Assembly (NCBI RefSeq): GCF_000967545.1
Contig: NZ_JXXV01000014.1
Coordinates: forward strand, 124,001-188,000
Length of the DNA: 64,000 bases
Direction: 5' to 3'
Origin: Vibrio galatheae
GTDB taxonomy: Bacteria > Pseudomonadota > Gammaproteobacteria > Enterobacterales > Vibrionaceae
Shown here: one piece after another, positions 35,173-45,598 of the stretch
Position numbering within the stretch: the stretch's first letter is position 1
Layout: every line of letters starts with the position of its first letter
Position numbers and translations under genes: made by a program
Notes under the pieces: generated by a model
Databases searched by the model: none
Told to the model about the DNA's origin: nothing
Seen by the model: only the letters and a program-made list of their open reading frames with translations

Positions 35173-35469
35173 CTACTTGCGCGGCAACTCGATTTTACGC
35201 TCTTCCGATTGGCGGAATAGGACTAAGGTCTTACCGATTACTTGTACTTTTTCTGCGCGAGTTTCACGTACAATAGCTTCAATAATCAGGTTCTTAGTCT
35301 CGCGATCTTCTGACGCGACTTTGATTTTAATTAGCTCATGGTGATCAAGAGCAATTTCAATTTCCGCTAGAACAGCTTCAGTAAGTCCATTTGCGCCCAT
35401 AAGCACAACAGGTTTTAGACTGTGCGCTAGGCCTTTTAGATGCTGCTTTTGTTTGGTGCTTAGGTTCAT
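35173..35469 (-). CDS. yhbY: Ribosome-associated RNA-binding protein YhbY (CRM domain)
   Basis: 98 residues from the ATG at 35469 (MNLSTKQKQHLKGLAHSLKP), collinear with E. coli YhbY (97); an 18-residue upstream extension is not conserved. It is a single CRM domain with the GxxG loop in MGANGLTEAV and the C-terminal KERKIELPRK-type basic end. It associates with pre-50S particles and is placed opposite rlmE/ftsH as in E. coli. Confidence 0.93.
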   Translation of the reverse strand: MNLSTKQKQHLKGLAHSLKPVVLMGANGLTEAVLAEIEIALDHHELIKIKVASEDRETKNLIIEAIVRETRAEKVQVIGKTLVLFRQSEERKIELPRK

Positions 35470-35582
35470 TACGCGGCCAATTTTCTTTAGTATAAGGGTT
35501 GAAAAATACCATTTTAACGCCATCTAACCCTGAAGACTATAATTTATTGGGTTAGTTGTTCCCTCTATCTATTAGGTAACAA

Positions 35583-36212
35583 ATGAGTAAACAAAAGCAT
35601 TCTGCTAGCTCTGGTCGCTGGTTGAAAGAACATTTTGATGATAAATACGCCAATGAAGCACGTAAAAAGGGCTATCGTTCGCGAGCTTATTTCAAAATGG
35701 AAGAGATCCAAACCAAGGATAAGCTACTAAAACCTGGTATGACTGTAGTCGATTTGGGGGCAGCTCCCGGAGGTTGGTCTCAATATGCTGCTAAGATAGT
35801 AGGTGAGGATGGGCAAATTATTGCTTGTGATCTATTGCCTATGGATCCAATTGCTGGTGTAAGTTTCCTGCAAGGTGACTTTCGTGAAGATGCTGTACTA
35901 GACGCATTGCTTGAACGTATCCAACCTTCGATGGTGGATGTCGTAATGTCGGACATGGCGCCAAATATTGCCGGCAACAATTCAGTTGACCAACCTCGCG
36001 CTATGTATTTAGTTGAACTGGCTTTAGATATGTGTCGACAAGTTCTAGCCCCTAATGGTAGCTTTGTTGTGAAAGTTTTCCAGGGGGAAGGTTTTGACCA
36101 GTTTGTCAAAGATGTTCGAGACGCATTTAAAGTCGTCAAAGTAAGAAAACCTGACTCATCGCGAGCTCGCTCACGGGAAGTCTTTGTTGTAGCCACTGGT
36201 TACAAAGGTTAA
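35583..36212 (+). CDS. rlmE: 23S rRNA (uridine-2552-2'-O) methyltransferase RlmE
   Basis: 209 residues, formerly FtsJ/RrmJ. The catalytic K-D-K-E tetrad is visible: Lys in [10 protein letters not shown], Asp in VMSDMAPN, Lys in [11 protein letters not shown] and Glu near the end (SREVFVVA). The SAM-binding motif is [15 protein letters not shown]. It methylates U2552 in the A-loop of 23S rRNA during 50S assembly. It is followed by ftsH after 97 nt, the conserved heat-shock pair rlmE-ftsH. Confidence 0.97.
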   Translation: MSKQKHSASSGRWLKEHFDDKYANEARKKGYRSRAYFKMEEIQTKDKLLKPGMTVVDLGAAPGGWSQYAAKIVGEDGQIIACDLLPMDPIAGVSFLQGDFREDAVLDALLERIQPSMVDVVMSDMAPNIAGNNSVDQPRAMYLVELALDMCRQVLAPNGSFVVKVFQGEGFDQFVKDVRDAFKVVKVRKPDSSRARSREVFVVATGYKG

Positions 36213-36309
36213 CCATTTGCCCCTGATGGGTAAGTTAACACTATAGCTACAGGTTATAAACTGTAGTACCCTACCTTTAATTACAATTAGTTATCGAGAG
36301 GCTGACACC

Positions 36310-38295
36310 TTGAGTGACATGGCAAAAAATTTAATTCTGTGGCTTGTTATCGCTGTCGTATTGATGTCGGTTTTCCAGAGCTTTGGCCCTGGGGAGAGCA
36401 ATGGCAGAGCGGTGGATTACACCACGTTTGTACAGGAAGTTGGCCAAGGCCAGATTCAGGAAGCAACTTTTAAAGACGGTGAGATTACTTTCACACGTCG
36501 TGGCGGCGGCTCGCGTTATGTAACTTACATGCCAGTCTACGACCAGAAGCTACTTGATGACTTAATTAATCAAAATGTGAAAGTACAAGGCACACCTCCA
36601 GAAGAGCAAAGCCTGTTAGGTACAATCTTTATCTCTTGGTTCCCGATGATCTTACTGATTGGTGTATGGATTTTCTTCATGCGTCAAATGCAAGGCGGTG
36701 GTGGCAAAGGCGCTATGTCTTTTGGTAAGAGTAAAGCTCGTATGATGAGCGAGGAACAAATCAAAACCACTTTTGCTGACGTTGCTGGCTGTGACGAAGC
36801 AAAAGAGGATGTAAAAGAACTGGTTGATTACCTGCGTGATCCAAGCCGTTTCCAAAAACTAGGTGGTAAGATCCCAACCGGTGTTCTAATGGTTGGTCCT
36901 CCTGGTACAGGTAAAACGTTACTGGCTAAAGCGATTGCTGGTGAAGCTAAGGTACCATTCTTTACAATTTCGGGTTCTGACTTTGTAGAAATGTTTGTTG
37001 GTGTTGGTGCATCTCGTGTACGTGACATGTTTGAACAAGCGAAGAAAGCGGCGCCATGTATTATCTTTATCGACGAAATCGATGCGGTTGGTCGCCAACG
37101 TGGCGCGGGTGTTGGTGGTGGTCATGATGAACGTGAGCAAACCCTTAACCAAATGCTGGTAGAGATGGATGGTTTCGAAGGTAATGAAGGCATTATCGTT
37201 ATCGCAGCAACTAACCGTCCAGACGTACTTGACCCAGCACTACTTCGTCCGGGACGTTTTGACCGTCAGGTTGTCGTTGGCTTGCCGGATGTCCGCGGTC
37301 GTGAGCAGATCCTTAAAGTACACATGCGCAAAGTTCCTCTGGCGGGTGATGTCGAACCGTCACTTATCGCTCGCGGTACGCCAGGTTTCTCTGGTGCCGA
37401 TCTTGCCAACCTAGTTAACGAAGCGGCACTATTTGCTGCGCGTGGTAACAAGCGCAATGTTTCTATGGTGGAGTTTGAACTGGCTAAAGACAAAATTATG
37501 ATGGGTGCAGAGCGCCGCTCTATGGTGATGTCAGAAGAAACAAAAGAGTCAACTGCCTACCACGAAGCAGGTCACGCAATCGTTGGGCGTTTGGTTCCTG
37601 AGCACGATCCTGTGTACAAGGTATCGATCATTCCACGTGGTCGTGCACTAGGTGTCACTATGTACTTGCCTGAGCAAGACCGTGTAAGCATGTCTCGCCA
37701 GCATCTAGAATCAATGATTTCGAGTCTCTATGGTGGCCGTTTGGCTGAAGAGCTTATTTACGGCTCTGATAAAGTTTCAACGGGCGCTTCGAATGATATC
37801 GAACGTGCAACCGATATCGCGCGTAAGATGGTGACTCAGTGGGGCTTCTCGGAAAAATTGGGTCCTCTGCTTTATGCTGAGGATGAAGGTGAAGTTTTCC
37901 TAGGCCGAAGTGTGACTCAGACTAAACATATGTCTGATGACACGGCAAAACTGATTGATGACGAAGTTCGTCACCTCATTGATACCAACTATGCGCGAGC
38001 TAAGCAGATCCTTGAAGATAACATGGATATCATGCACGCGATGAAAGATGCGCTAATGAAGTACGAAACCATCGATGCAGGTCAGATTGATGATCTGATG
38101 GAACGCAAAGATGAAATTCGTGAACCTGCAGGCTGGGGTGATAACCCGAGCAACAAATCACAAGCTAAGCCTGAAGATAAATCCGAAGCTAAAGTGGATG
38201 AGCAAGCAGCAGAGAGCGACGCTAAAGCGGATGAACCTGCTGAGACAAATGAAAGTGCGTCTGCTGAAACGGTTGAGAAAAAAGACTCAGAATAA
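36310..38295 (+). CDS. ftsH: ATP-dependent zinc metalloprotease FtsH
   Basis: 661 residues from TTG at 36310; GAGAGG lies 8 nt before this TTG, whereas the ATG three codons later is too far from it. Two N-terminal helices ([20 protein letters not shown] and near 100-120, [20 protein letters not shown]) flank a periplasmic domain. AAA+ module: Walker A GPPGTGKT, Walker [20 protein letters not shown]. Zinc site HEAGH with a third Asp ligand downstream. The C-terminal 45 residues are rich in Ala, Glu and Lys and are low-complexity. It degrades membrane proteins, LpxC and sigma-32. Confidence 0.97.
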   Translation: MSDMAKNLILWLVIAVVLMSVFQSFGPGESNGRAVDYTTFVQEVGQGQIQEATFKDGEITFTRRGGGSRYVTYMPVYDQKLLDDLINQNVKVQGTPPEEQSLLGTIFISWFPMILLIGVWIFFMRQMQGGGGKGAMSFGKSKARMMSEEQIKTTFADVAGCDEAKEDVKELVDYLRDPSRFQKLGGKIPTGVLMVGPPGTGKTLLAKAIAGEAKVPFFTISGSDFVEMFVGVGASRVRDMFEQAKKAAPCIIFIDEIDAVGRQRGAGVGGGHDEREQTLNQMLVEMDGFEGNEGIIVIAATNRPDVLDPALLRPGRFDRQVVVGLPDVRGREQILKVHMRKVPLAGDVEPSLIARGTPGFSGADLANLVNEAALFAARGNKRNVSMVEFELAKDKIMMGAERRSMVMSEETKESTAYHEAGHAIVGRLVPEHDPVYKVSIIPRGRALGVTMYLPEQDRVSMSRQHLESMISSLYGGRLAEELIYGSDKVSTGASNDIERATDIARKMVTQWGFSEKLGPLLYAEDEGEVFLGRSVTQTKHMSDDTAKLIDDEVRHLIDTNYARAKQILEDNMDIMHAMKDALMKYETIDAGQIDDLMERKDEIREPAGWGDNPSNKSQAKPEDKSEAKVDEQAAESDAKADEPAETNESASAETVEKKDSE

Positions 38296-38311
38296 TTGAT
38301 GTAGTTAAGAG

Positions 38312-38337
38312 AAACCCCGAGGAAACTCGGGGTTTTT
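38312..38337 (+). terminator. Terminator-like hairpin between ftsH and folP
   Basis: AAACCCCGAG (38312-38321), loop GAAA and CTCGGGGTTT (38326-38335) followed by TTTTT. It ends only about 10 nt before the folP ATG, so readthrough or a nearby promoter must supply folP. Confidence 0.8.
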
Positions 38338-38346
38338 GTATTTAGT

Positions 38347-39177
38347 ATGATTATAAAAGCCAACAACAAATCTCTCGATTTATCAAAACCTCATGTAATG
38401 GGGATTCTTAACGTTACCCCAGACTCCTTCTCTGACGGAGGCAAATTTTGTGCTCTGGAAGATGCATTGTCGCAAGCACAGCGCATGATTGACTCTGGAG
38501 TCACTATTATCGACATAGGCGGAGAATCTACCCGTCCTGGCGCGCCTGAAGTCGAATTGGAGGAAGAATTACAACGTGTGATTCCAATCATCAAAGCGAT
38601 TCGAGCGCGATCTGATGTGTGGATCTCAATTGATACCAGTAAAGCAGAAGTGATGAGGCAAGCGGCGATAGCAGGAGCCGATATCATCAACGATGTTCGA
38701 GCACTGCAAGAGCCTGGTGCGCTGGAAGTTGCGGCAGCGACTGGATTACCTATCTGTTTAATGCATATGCAAGGTCAGCCAAGAACCATGCAAGCCAATC
38801 CTCATTATGATGATTTGATTAAAGAGGTTGGTGAATTCCTTAGTGAGCGAATAGCGGCGTGTGAAGCCGTCGGCATTACTCGTGACCAACTGATCTTAGA
38901 TCCAGGATTTGGTTTTGGTAAGACGATTGAGCACAACTACCACATGTTGTCTCGTCTAGAATATTTCCACCAATTTGGCTTGCCAATATTGGCGGGAATG
39001 TCGAGAAAATCGATGATCTTTAAGCTGCTAGACAAAGCACCGTCTGAATGTGTGGCAGCGAGCGTAAGTTGCGCTACAATCGCAGCTATGAAAGGGGCGC
39101 AAATTATTCGCGTTCATGATTTTGAACAAACGCTTGATGCTATGAAAGTTGTCACAATGGTTTGCGATAACCATTGA
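38347..39177 (+). CDS. folP: Dihydropteroate synthase
   Basis: 276 residues. The start is fixed by collinearity with E. coli FolP (SLDLSxPHVMGILNVTPDSF). TIM-barrel marks: GILNVTPDSFSDGG, IIDIGGESTRPGA, SIDTSKAEVMRQA, ILDPGFGFGKT, GMSRKSMI and IRVHDF. It condenses hydroxymethyl-dihydropterin pyrophosphate with p-aminobenzoate and is the sulfonamide target. No clear Shine-Dalgarno precedes the ATG; the upstream 10 nt are the T-rich tail of a terminator hairpin. It is followed by glmM after 30 nt. Confidence 0.96.
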   Translation: MIIKANNKSLDLSKPHVMGILNVTPDSFSDGGKFCALEDALSQAQRMIDSGVTIIDIGGESTRPGAPEVELEEELQRVIPIIKAIRARSDVWISIDTSKAEVMRQAAIAGADIINDVRALQEPGALEVAAATGLPICLMHMQGQPRTMQANPHYDDLIKEVGEFLSERIAACEAVGITRDQLILDPGFGFGKTIEHNYHMLSRLEYFHQFGLPILAGMSRKSMIFKLLDKAPSECVAASVSCATIAAMKGAQIIRVHDFEQTLDAMKVVTMVCDNH

Positions 39178-39207
39178 GCAAAGTAATAAATATAAAAAGG
39201 AACAACC

Positions 39208-40548
39208 ATGTCTGATAAAAGACGTTATTTTGGTACTGACGGGGTGCGTGGCAAAGTAGGCCAATACCCGATTACTCCAGACTTTGTGCTTAAACTTGGT
39301 TGGGCGGCGGGACGTGTACTCGCTAAGCAAGGTACAAAGAAAGTAATTATCGGTAAAGACACACGTATTTCTGGCTACATGCTTGAATCGGCATTAGAAG
39401 CGGGCCTTGCAGCGGCAGGTTTGAAAGCGACTTTCACAGGACCAATGCCAACCCCTGCTGTTGCCTATTTAACACAAACTTTCCGCGCGGAAGCGGGCAT
39501 TGTGATTTCGGCATCGCATAACCCGTATTATGATAACGGGATCAAGTTCTTCTCTTCTGAAGGCACGAAATTGCCGGATGATATTGAGCTGGCGATAGAA
39601 GCTGAGCTTGATAAAGAGATTGAATGTGTAGAATCGGCGATGCTAGGTAAAGCAAGCCGTCTTACTGATGCGGCTGGTCGTTATATCGAGTTTTGTAAAA
39701 GTACTTTCCCGTCAGAGTTAAGTCTCGCAAAACTTAAAATAGTTGTAGATTGTGCGCATGGTGCGACTTACCACATTGCCCCAAATGTATTCACAGAGCT
39801 AGGTGCTGAAGTGATTGCTATGGGCGTTGAACCAAACGGCACTAATATCAATGCAGAGGTCGGTGCGACCGATGTCCGCGCTTTACAAAAGCGAGTTGTT
39901 GAAGAAAAAGCGGATCTGGGGCTAGCCTTTGATGGCGACGGTGACAGAATTATCATGGTTGACCATTTGGGCAACAAAGTGGATGGTGACCAAATCGCGT
40001 ATATTATCGCACGCGACGCATTGCGCCGTGGAGAGCTAAAAGGTGGTGTTGTTGGAACACTAATGACCAACCTTGGTATGGAAAATGGCTTAAAGCAGTT
40101 GGGCATTCCATTTGTGCGTGCAGCGGTAGGTGATCGTTACGTAATGGAGCAACTTCAGGCCAAAGGTTGGAAAATCGGCGCAGAGAACTCCGGCCACGTT
40201 ATTTTACTTGATAAAGTGACGACAGGTGATGCCATCGTTGCAGCGCTTCAGGTATTGGCATCTGTCATCGGCAGCGATATGTCACTCAACGAATTGTCAC
40301 AAGGTATGACGCTATACCCTCAGGTTTTGGAGAATGTCCGTTTTTCTGGTGATTCTAACCCACTGGAGGCTGAGGCAGTTAAAGCCTCTGTAGAAGCGGT
40401 GGAAGCTGAACTCGGCGATAAGGGACGAGTGCTGCTACGTAAGTCAGGTACAGAGCCTTTAATTCGTGTCATGGTTGAAGGCGAAGATGCAGACCTAGTC
40501 CAGTCATCAGCGCTCAAGATTGCCGAGGCAGTTAAGTCGAGTTTCTAA
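39208..40548 (+). CDS. glmM: Phosphoglucosamine mutase
   Basis: 446 residues, the normal GlmM length. The phosphoserine loop is [12 protein letters not shown] with the active Ser at position 103, the metal loop is FDGDGDRI, the sugar loop GAENSGH and the C-terminal phosphate loop [15 protein letters not shown]. The start has AAGGAA upstream. It converts GlcN-6-P to GlcN-1-P for UDP-GlcNAc synthesis. It is co-oriented with folP, as in E. coli; the usual next gene secG is absent here. Confidence 0.97.
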   Translation: MSDKRRYFGTDGVRGKVGQYPITPDFVLKLGWAAGRVLAKQGTKKVIIGKDTRISGYMLESALEAGLAAAGLKATFTGPMPTPAVAYLTQTFRAEAGIVISASHNPYYDNGIKFFSSEGTKLPDDIELAIEAELDKEIECVESAMLGKASRLTDAAGRYIEFCKSTFPSELSLAKLKIVVDCAHGATYHIAPNVFTELGAEVIAMGVEPNGTNINAEVGATDVRALQKRVVEEKADLGLAFDGDGDRIIMVDHLGNKVDGDQIAYIIARDALRRGELKGGVVGTLMTNLGMENGLKQLGIPFVRAAVGDRYVMEQLQAKGWKIGAENSGHVILLDKVTTGDAIVAALQVLASVIGSDMSLNELSQGMTLYPQVLENVRFSGDSNPLEAEAVKASVEAVEAELGDKGRVLLRKSGTEPLIRVMVEGEDADLVQSSALKIAEAVKSSF

Positions 40549-40567
40549 ACTCGACGGGTAACAATAG

Positions 40568-40595
40568 AAGCGCTGCCGAACGGTGGCGCTTTTTG
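40568..40595 (+). terminator. Rho-independent terminator of glmM
   Basis: AAGCGCTGCC (40568-40577), loop GAAC and GGTGGCGCTT (40582-40591) with two G-T pairs, followed by TTTTTGC. Confidence 0.8.
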
Positions 40596-40685
40596 CTTTT
40601 TCGCTCAGAGCGTGATTTGAAATGAATGATTCTGTCGTGTTGATTTATGATACGATTAGCGCGATTGAAACGGTAGCGATATGAT

Positions 40686-41084
40686 ATGTCACATCAAGAA
40701 CAACAATATTTACAAGAGATGGGTATTCAGTGCTATGAGCTTGCTCATCCTGAACGGTTACAAGGCTATGCGACACCGCGTCTTGAATTACCTGAAACTT
40801 GTCAATTGCTGTTAGTCTCGCCTCTAATTCCTCAAGGCGGTAACGCTGAGATGTTTGAAAGGGTGCTGAAAAGTATTAATTTATCCCTCAAGCAAGCATT
40901 ACATATCTATCCACAGCAACTTAGTCAGCTAGGGAACCACCAACTTGAATGGGTTTGGTTTGCAGGCTGTGAACCTGCAGAAATAGACAAGGTCAAGGCG
41001 CTGAACTCACCACTGCTCACTCACGTAGATGGTAACAATCAGCAGCGCCGCGCGTTGTGGCAGCAAATTTGTGCTTACCAATAA
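40686..41084 (+). CDS. holD: DNA polymerase III psi subunit
   Basis: A 132-residue protein with the HolD core: QEMGIQCYELAHPERLQGY at the N-terminus and CQLLLVSPLIPQ in the centre, ending ALWQQICAY. Psi bridges the clamp-loader and SSB through chi. HolD is poorly conserved, but the fixed pairing with rimI (13 nt downstream), also found in E. coli, supports the call. The start lies within ACGGTAGCGATATGAT with weak ribosome-site similarity. Confidence 0.88.
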   Translation: MSHQEQQYLQEMGIQCYELAHPERLQGYATPRLELPETCQLLLVSPLIPQGGNAEMFERVLKSINLSLKQALHIYPQQLSQLGNHQLEWVWFAGCEPAEIDKVKALNSPLLTHVDGNNQQRRALWQQICAYQ

Positions 41085-41097
41085 GATACCCACCGTT

Positions 41098-41547
41098 ATG
41101 ACTCAAACTTCGATTTTACCCATGTCAGCGCAACATCTCGATCAAGTATGGATGATTGAGCGTAATGCACATTCACACCCATGGTCAGAAACTATGATTC
41201 GCGAACTCAATAGTCGTGGAGCATGCCACCGAGTTCTACTCATAGAAGATGAAGTCATCGGATACTTCTATGCGCAGAACATTGTTGGTGAAGTGACTTT
41301 ACTCAATATTGCCGTCAAGCCAAATCATCAAAGTAAAGGCTTCGGCAAGGAGTTAATGGATGCGTTTTTGGTGATGTGTGAGCACGACAAAGCGGAGAGT
41401 GCTTGGCTTGAAGTAAGAGAAAGTAACGTCTCTGCCTTTGGTCTTTATGAATCGATTGGTTTTAATGAAGTTGATCGTCGCATCAACTATTATCCAACTG
41501 CATCAGGCAAAGAAGATGCGATTATCATGAGCTACATTTTTTTCTAA
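41098..41547 (+). CDS. rimI: Ribosomal protein S18 (alanine) N-acetyltransferase
   Basis: 149 residues from the ATG at 41098. An in-frame ATG at 41029 would overlap holD and is less likely; a third candidate at codon 9 (MSAQHLDQVW) cannot be excluded, since no strong ribosome site is visible. GNAT fold: the acetyl-CoA loop is VKPNHQSKGFGKELM (Q/RxxGxG), with SAWLEVRESNVSAFGLYESI near the C-terminus. It acetylates the N-terminus of S18. Its stop lies 4 nt from the stop of the convergent GGDEF/EAL gene. Confidence 0.93.
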   Translation: MTQTSILPMSAQHLDQVWMIERNAHSHPWSETMIRELNSRGACHRVLLIEDEVIGYFYAQNIVGEVTLLNIAVKPNHQSKGFGKELMDAFLVMCEHDKAESAWLEVRESNVSAFGLYESIGFNEVDRRINYYPTASGKEDAIIMSYIFF

Positions 41548-41551
41548 TAAC

Positions 41552-43603
41552 TTATTTTTGAGCGGCTTTCACAGCGCTTGGTTCTTCAATCGAATAAAAG
41601 TTCTGAGCAAAACGTTCATTGAGTTCCGACGTTCGCAGCGGTTTATCAAAAAGGTAGCCCTGGAACTGATCACAGCCTAGTTGTTTAAGTGCATTGAGCT
41701 CATGAACATCCTCAACCCCTTCAGCAATCACTTCTAAATTAAGTCGTTGAGCCGTCATGATAATGGTATCAACGATGGCTTGGTCACTTTCATCTAAATG
41801 AAGTTGAGTTACGAAAGAGCGGTCAATTTTTAATACATCAACAGATAGGTGTTTTAAATAGCGCAGTGAAGAGTAGCCAGTGCCAAAATCATCGATCGAT
41901 GTTTTTAAGTTATGCTCCTTCAGTTCGGCCATTTTTTGAATTGCCGCTTCAACATTTTCAAGCAATAAGTTTTCGGTAATCTCCAGCTCAATAAATTCAC
42001 CGTCGATACCAGCTTGGGCCAACGAATCGACGATATGCTCTACAAATGAGGCTTGGGAAAATTGTAATGGGCTGATGTTTATCGCTAAGCGGCGGAATGT
42101 TTTAGGTAATACGCCTTGCTTTTTCCAGCTAGAAAACTGATAGCATGCTTGTTCAATAATCCAGTTCCCTATCTGTAAAATCTGCCCAGTCTCTTCAGCG
42201 ATGGGCATAAATACGCCCGGTGGAAGCACGCCTTTTTCTGGATGGTTCCAGCGGATCAGTGCTTCCACACCGATGATATTGTGACTGCCATCTACTTGCG
42301 GTTGATAGTAAAGCTCAAGCTGACCGTGATTCAACGCTTCATGCAATCCTTTTTCTATTTCCAGGAACGACTCCACCTGAGCTTGCATTTCTGGTTCGTA
42401 GAACATGTACTTGTTTCTACCTGCTACTTTGGCGCGGTATAACGCTGTGTCCGCTTGGCGCAGCACATCGATGTTGGTACTGCCTACGGAAGGGAAAACG
42501 GCGATACCTACGCTGACGGTACAATAGAGTTGGTGGTCATCAATCGAATACGGATTAGATATCAGTGCGAGAAGCTGTTGCGCTAATTCGTGGGCTTTGT
42601 CAGCACCAACGTTTGGAAGTAGAAGGGCAAATTCGTCGCCGCCGATGCGCGCAGCGGTATAGCCTTCTCGCAACCAAGCTTCAATACGTTTTGAAATGGC
42701 CTTGATCAAGTTGTCACCGATGGTGTGACCCAGAGAGTCGTTGATAGTCTTAAATCTATCTAAATCTAAGTAAAATAAGACACCGGCTTGACTGTTTTGA
42801 TTGGATTCACTAATCGCTTCTTGCAACATCTGCAGTAATAAGCTTCGGTTTGCTAATCCAGTTAGAGAGTCATAGTAAGCGAGTTGATTGAGCTGCGCTG
42901 TTGCGGATTCTCTCTCTTGCCACAGAGTATGAAATGTTTTAGCGAGTTGGCCGATCTCGTCGTCGCGGTATTGGGCTGGTGGCGGTAGTTCACTGTTAGC
43001 ATTTTGCAGCGAACGCACCCAGTCGATCAAAGTACTGAGAGGCTTTGACAGCTTCTGATAAAAGAACATCAACAAGATCGAGGTCAGGAGAATGTTACGA
43101 AACAGATCGAAAAGCAGAATACGACTGGTTTTATTGATAAAGGCTTTAGCGATATTGGCTCCATTGACCGAAAAGCTTAACGTTCCGACCACAACGTGTG
43201 AGTTTGGTTGGTGTAAGTCAGTGGTGAATACCGGCGTTGAGGGGGTCAGGTATTCAGACAGGGCTTCCGTAAAGTTACCCTGTTGAGAAATGCTGCGCTC
43301 TTTCTCTGTTAGCGTGTCACCAAAGTCGTCAACAATCTCAACTTTGTAGACTGCATTATCCATCATTAGACTCGATGCTACTTGCTCTGCTAATAGCTGA
43401 TTGAGGTGGTATGCTGCTTGACTGGCATTGGAGTAATTTTGTAAAAGTTTGAACTGATAATGTTCTTCAATGCGCTTTTGCTCCTGATGAAGATCCACCA
43501 AAATATGATACAAGCTAAAGCAAATCCCTAATATTACAGATACTAGGAATACCGTTTTCGCTTGGCGAAACGCTAATGAGTTAATTTTCTTGCTTTTAGG
43601 CAT
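41552..43603 (-). CDS. rocS: Membrane GGDEF/EAL cyclic-di-GMP protein, RocS-like
   Basis: 683 residues: TM1 (about 16-38), a periplasmic segment, TM2 (about 163-185), a HAMP-like region (SLQNANSELPPPAQYRDDEI), GGDEF domain (about 240-405) and EAL domain (about 420-670). The GGDEF signature is intact (RIGGDEFALLLP), but no inhibitory RxxD site lies before it. The EAL domain keeps EALIRWNHP, ITENLLL, IDDFGTGYSS and IDRSFV, so phosphodiesterase activity is expected. The position between rimI and prfC matches V. cholerae rocS as I recall it, a regulator of rugosity, motility and biofilm. Net activity is inferred. Confidence 0.88.
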   Translation of the reverse strand: MPKSKKINSLAFRQAKTVFLVSVILGICFSLYHILVDLHQEQKRIEEHYQFKLLQNYSNASQAAYHLNQLLAEQVASSLMMDNAVYKVEIVDDFGDTLTEKERSISQQGNFTEALSEYLTPSTPVFTTDLHQPNSHVVVGTLSFSVNGANIAKAFINKTSRILLFDLFRNILLTSILLMFFYQKLSKPLSTLIDWVRSLQNANSELPPPAQYRDDEIGQLAKTFHTLWQERESATAQLNQLAYYDSLTGLANRSLLLQMLQEAISESNQNSQAGVLFYLDLDRFKTINDSLGHTIGDNLIKAISKRIEAWLREGYTAARIGGDEFALLLPNVGADKAHELAQQLLALISNPYSIDDHQLYCTVSVGIAVFPSVGSTNIDVLRQADTALYRAKVAGRNKYMFYEPEMQAQVESFLEIEKGLHEALNHGQLELYYQPQVDGSHNIIGVEALIRWNHPEKGVLPPGVFMPIAEETGQILQIGNWIIEQACYQFSSWKKQGVLPKTFRRLAINISPLQFSQASFVEHIVDSLAQAGIDGEFIELEITENLLLENVEAAIQKMAELKEHNLKTSIDDFGTGYSSLRYLKHLSVDVLKIDRSFVTQLHLDESDQAIVDTIIMTAQRLNLEVIAEGVEDVHELNALKQLGCDQFQGYLFDKPLRTSELNERFAQNFYSIEEPSAVKAAQK

Positions 43604-43816
43604 AGTTCAGTTCGGTTCCCTCTACTCCTTTAGTTATAGTTCAATTTCATTGATATTTTAATAGGCAGAGAAATTGCCGCTGAATTTCAGCCAATTTAGT
43701 AGAGGAAGTTGCTCCACCGTTCAATATAAGCGAAAATACCGCGCAAAATTGAATCGACCATTTACGCTAGGGTACATCTTGTCTTCTCTAGCGCTTAGAC
43801 AGAAGAAGAACCTTTC

Positions 43817-45406
43817 ATGTCAAATACTCCATTTCTTGGTGAAGTGTCAAAACGCAGGACATTCGCCATTATCTCGCACCCGGATGCGGGTAAAACCACT
43901 ATTACCGAAAAAGTACTCTTGTTCGGACGCGCCATTCAAACTGCAGGTACCGTAAAAGGCCGTGGTTCGGCACAGCACGCGAAGTCTGATTGGATGGAGA
44001 TGGAGAAAGAACGTGGTATCTCTGTCACTACTTCTGTAATGCAGTTTCCATACAATGAATGTTTGGTCAACCTACTTGATACCCCAGGACACGAAGACTT
44101 CTCTGAAGATACGTATCGTACCCTAACTGCCGTTGACTCGTGTCTGATGGTAATCGACGCTGCTAAAGGTGTCGAGGACCGAACGCGAAAACTGATGGAA
44201 GTAACACGTTTACGTGATACGCCTATTGTGACTTTCATGAATAAATTGGATCGTGATGTACGTGATCCAATGGAAGTGCTTGATGAAGTTGAAAGCGAAC
44301 TCGGTATGATGTGTGCGCCGATTTCTTGGCCTATTGGTTGTGGTAAAGAGTTTAAGGGCGTTTATCACATCCACCGTGATGAAACCATTCTGTACGAATC
44401 TGGTCATGGTCATGAGATTCAGGAAGTGCGTACAATCAAAGGTCTAGATAACCCAGATCTTGATCAAGCGGTTGGTGCTGATTTAGCAGAAAGTGTTCGT
44501 GAAGAGCTTGAATTGGTTATGGGGGCTTGCCCTGAGTTTGATTTAGAACTGTTTTTAAAAGGCGAGTTAACACCAGTTTATTTTGGTACGGCATTAGGTA
44601 ATTTCGGTGTCGACCATATGCTAGATGGTTTAACCAAGTGGGCGCCAGCACCACAAACTCGTGAGGCTAATGAGCGTTCAGTCGAGGCGACAGAAGAAAA
44701 CTTCTCAGGCTTTGTATTCAAGATTCAAGCGAATATGGATCCGAAACACCGTGACCGTATTGCTTTTATGCGGATTGTCTCCGGTACCTACAAGCAAGGT
44801 ATGAAGATGAACCATGTGCGTATCGGCAAACAAATCAATATTTCTGATGCGGTAACCTTTATGGCTGGTGATCGTTCTCGCGCAGAGAACGCTTACGCAG
44901 GGGACATTATTGGTTTACATAACCACGGTACGATTCAGATTGGTGATACCTTCACCCAAGGTGAAGTGCTGAAGTTCTCTGGTATTCCTAACTTTGCGCC
45001 AGAATTGTTCCGTCGTATTCGCCTAAAAGATCCTTTGAAGCAAAAGCAGCTACTAAAAGGCTTGGTTCAGCTTTCTGAAGAGGGAGCGGTTCAGGTATTC
45101 CGTCCTTTGCAAAATAATGATCTTATCGTTGGTGCGGTAGGTGTGCTTCAGTTTGATGTCGTTGTGGCGCGCCTTAAAGCAGAGTACAACGTTGAAGCAA
45201 TTTACGAAGGGGTTAACGTTGCAACCGCACGTTGGGTTGAATGTGGGGATGGTAAGAAACTGGACGAGTTCCAGCGTAAGAATCAGGCTAACCTAGCACT
45301 TGATGGTGGTGATAATCTCACTTACATCGCGCCAACTATGGTTAACTTAAATCTGGCTAAAGAGCGTTTTCCAGAAGTGGAGTTCCGCGCAACTCGCGAG
45401 CACTAA
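43817..45406 (+). CDS. prfC: Peptide chain release factor 3
   Basis: A 529-residue translational GTPase. G1 is [12 protein letters not shown], with switch I within [13 protein letters not shown]3 [12 protein letters not shown]4 NKLDRD and G5 in the region SWPIG. Domains II/III follow, with [20 protein letters not shown] as a family mark. It recycles RF1/RF2 after peptide release. Length equals E. coli RF3. It is divergent from the RocS-like gene and followed by a long-loop terminator. Confidence 0.97.
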   Translation: MSNTPFLGEVSKRRTFAIISHPDAGKTTITEKVLLFGRAIQTAGTVKGRGSAQHAKSDWMEMEKERGISVTTSVMQFPYNECLVNLLDTPGHEDFSEDTYRTLTAVDSCLMVIDAAKGVEDRTRKLMEVTRLRDTPIVTFMNKLDRDVRDPMEVLDEVESELGMMCAPISWPIGCGKEFKGVYHIHRDETILYESGHGHEIQEVRTIKGLDNPDLDQAVGADLAESVREELELVMGACPEFDLELFLKGELTPVYFGTALGNFGVDHMLDGLTKWAPAPQTREANERSVEATEENFSGFVFKIQANMDPKHRDRIAFMRIVSGTYKQGMKMNHVRIGKQINISDAVTFMAGDRSRAENAYAGDIIGLHNHGTIQIGDTFTQGEVLKFSGIPNFAPELFRRIRLKDPLKQKQLLKGLVQLSEEGAVQVFRPLQNNDLIVGAVGVLQFDVVVARLKAEYNVEAIYEGVNVATARWVECGDGKKLDEFQRKNQANLALDGGDNLTYIAPTMVNLNLAKERFPEVEFRATREH

Positions 45407-45444
45407 TCTGTCGAACTTCGGGGGAGCACTCGCGTTCGAAATGA

Positions 45445-45485
45445 AAAGGGTTGATACCAATAAGGTCTCAACCCTTTATTTTTTG
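45445..45485 (+). terminator. Rho-independent terminator of prfC
   Basis: AAAGGGTTGA (45445-45454) pairs with TCAACCCTTT (45468-45477) over a 13-nt loop, followed by ATTTTTTG. Confidence 0.85.
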
Positions 45486-45598
45486 TAGTTTTTGAATGGT
45501 CTGTGTAGCTATTGCGCCAAGTATGCGCAGCGACCTATCGACTTCTGCTCAAGCGACTTGGCAAGCAATAACTATCTAGGTCATTCGTATCCGCTCGC

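Noticed and set aside
45500-45598. Possible small RNA between prfC and srmB
   Set aside because: Some inverted repeats are visible, but there is no terminator or promoter to support an RNA gene.
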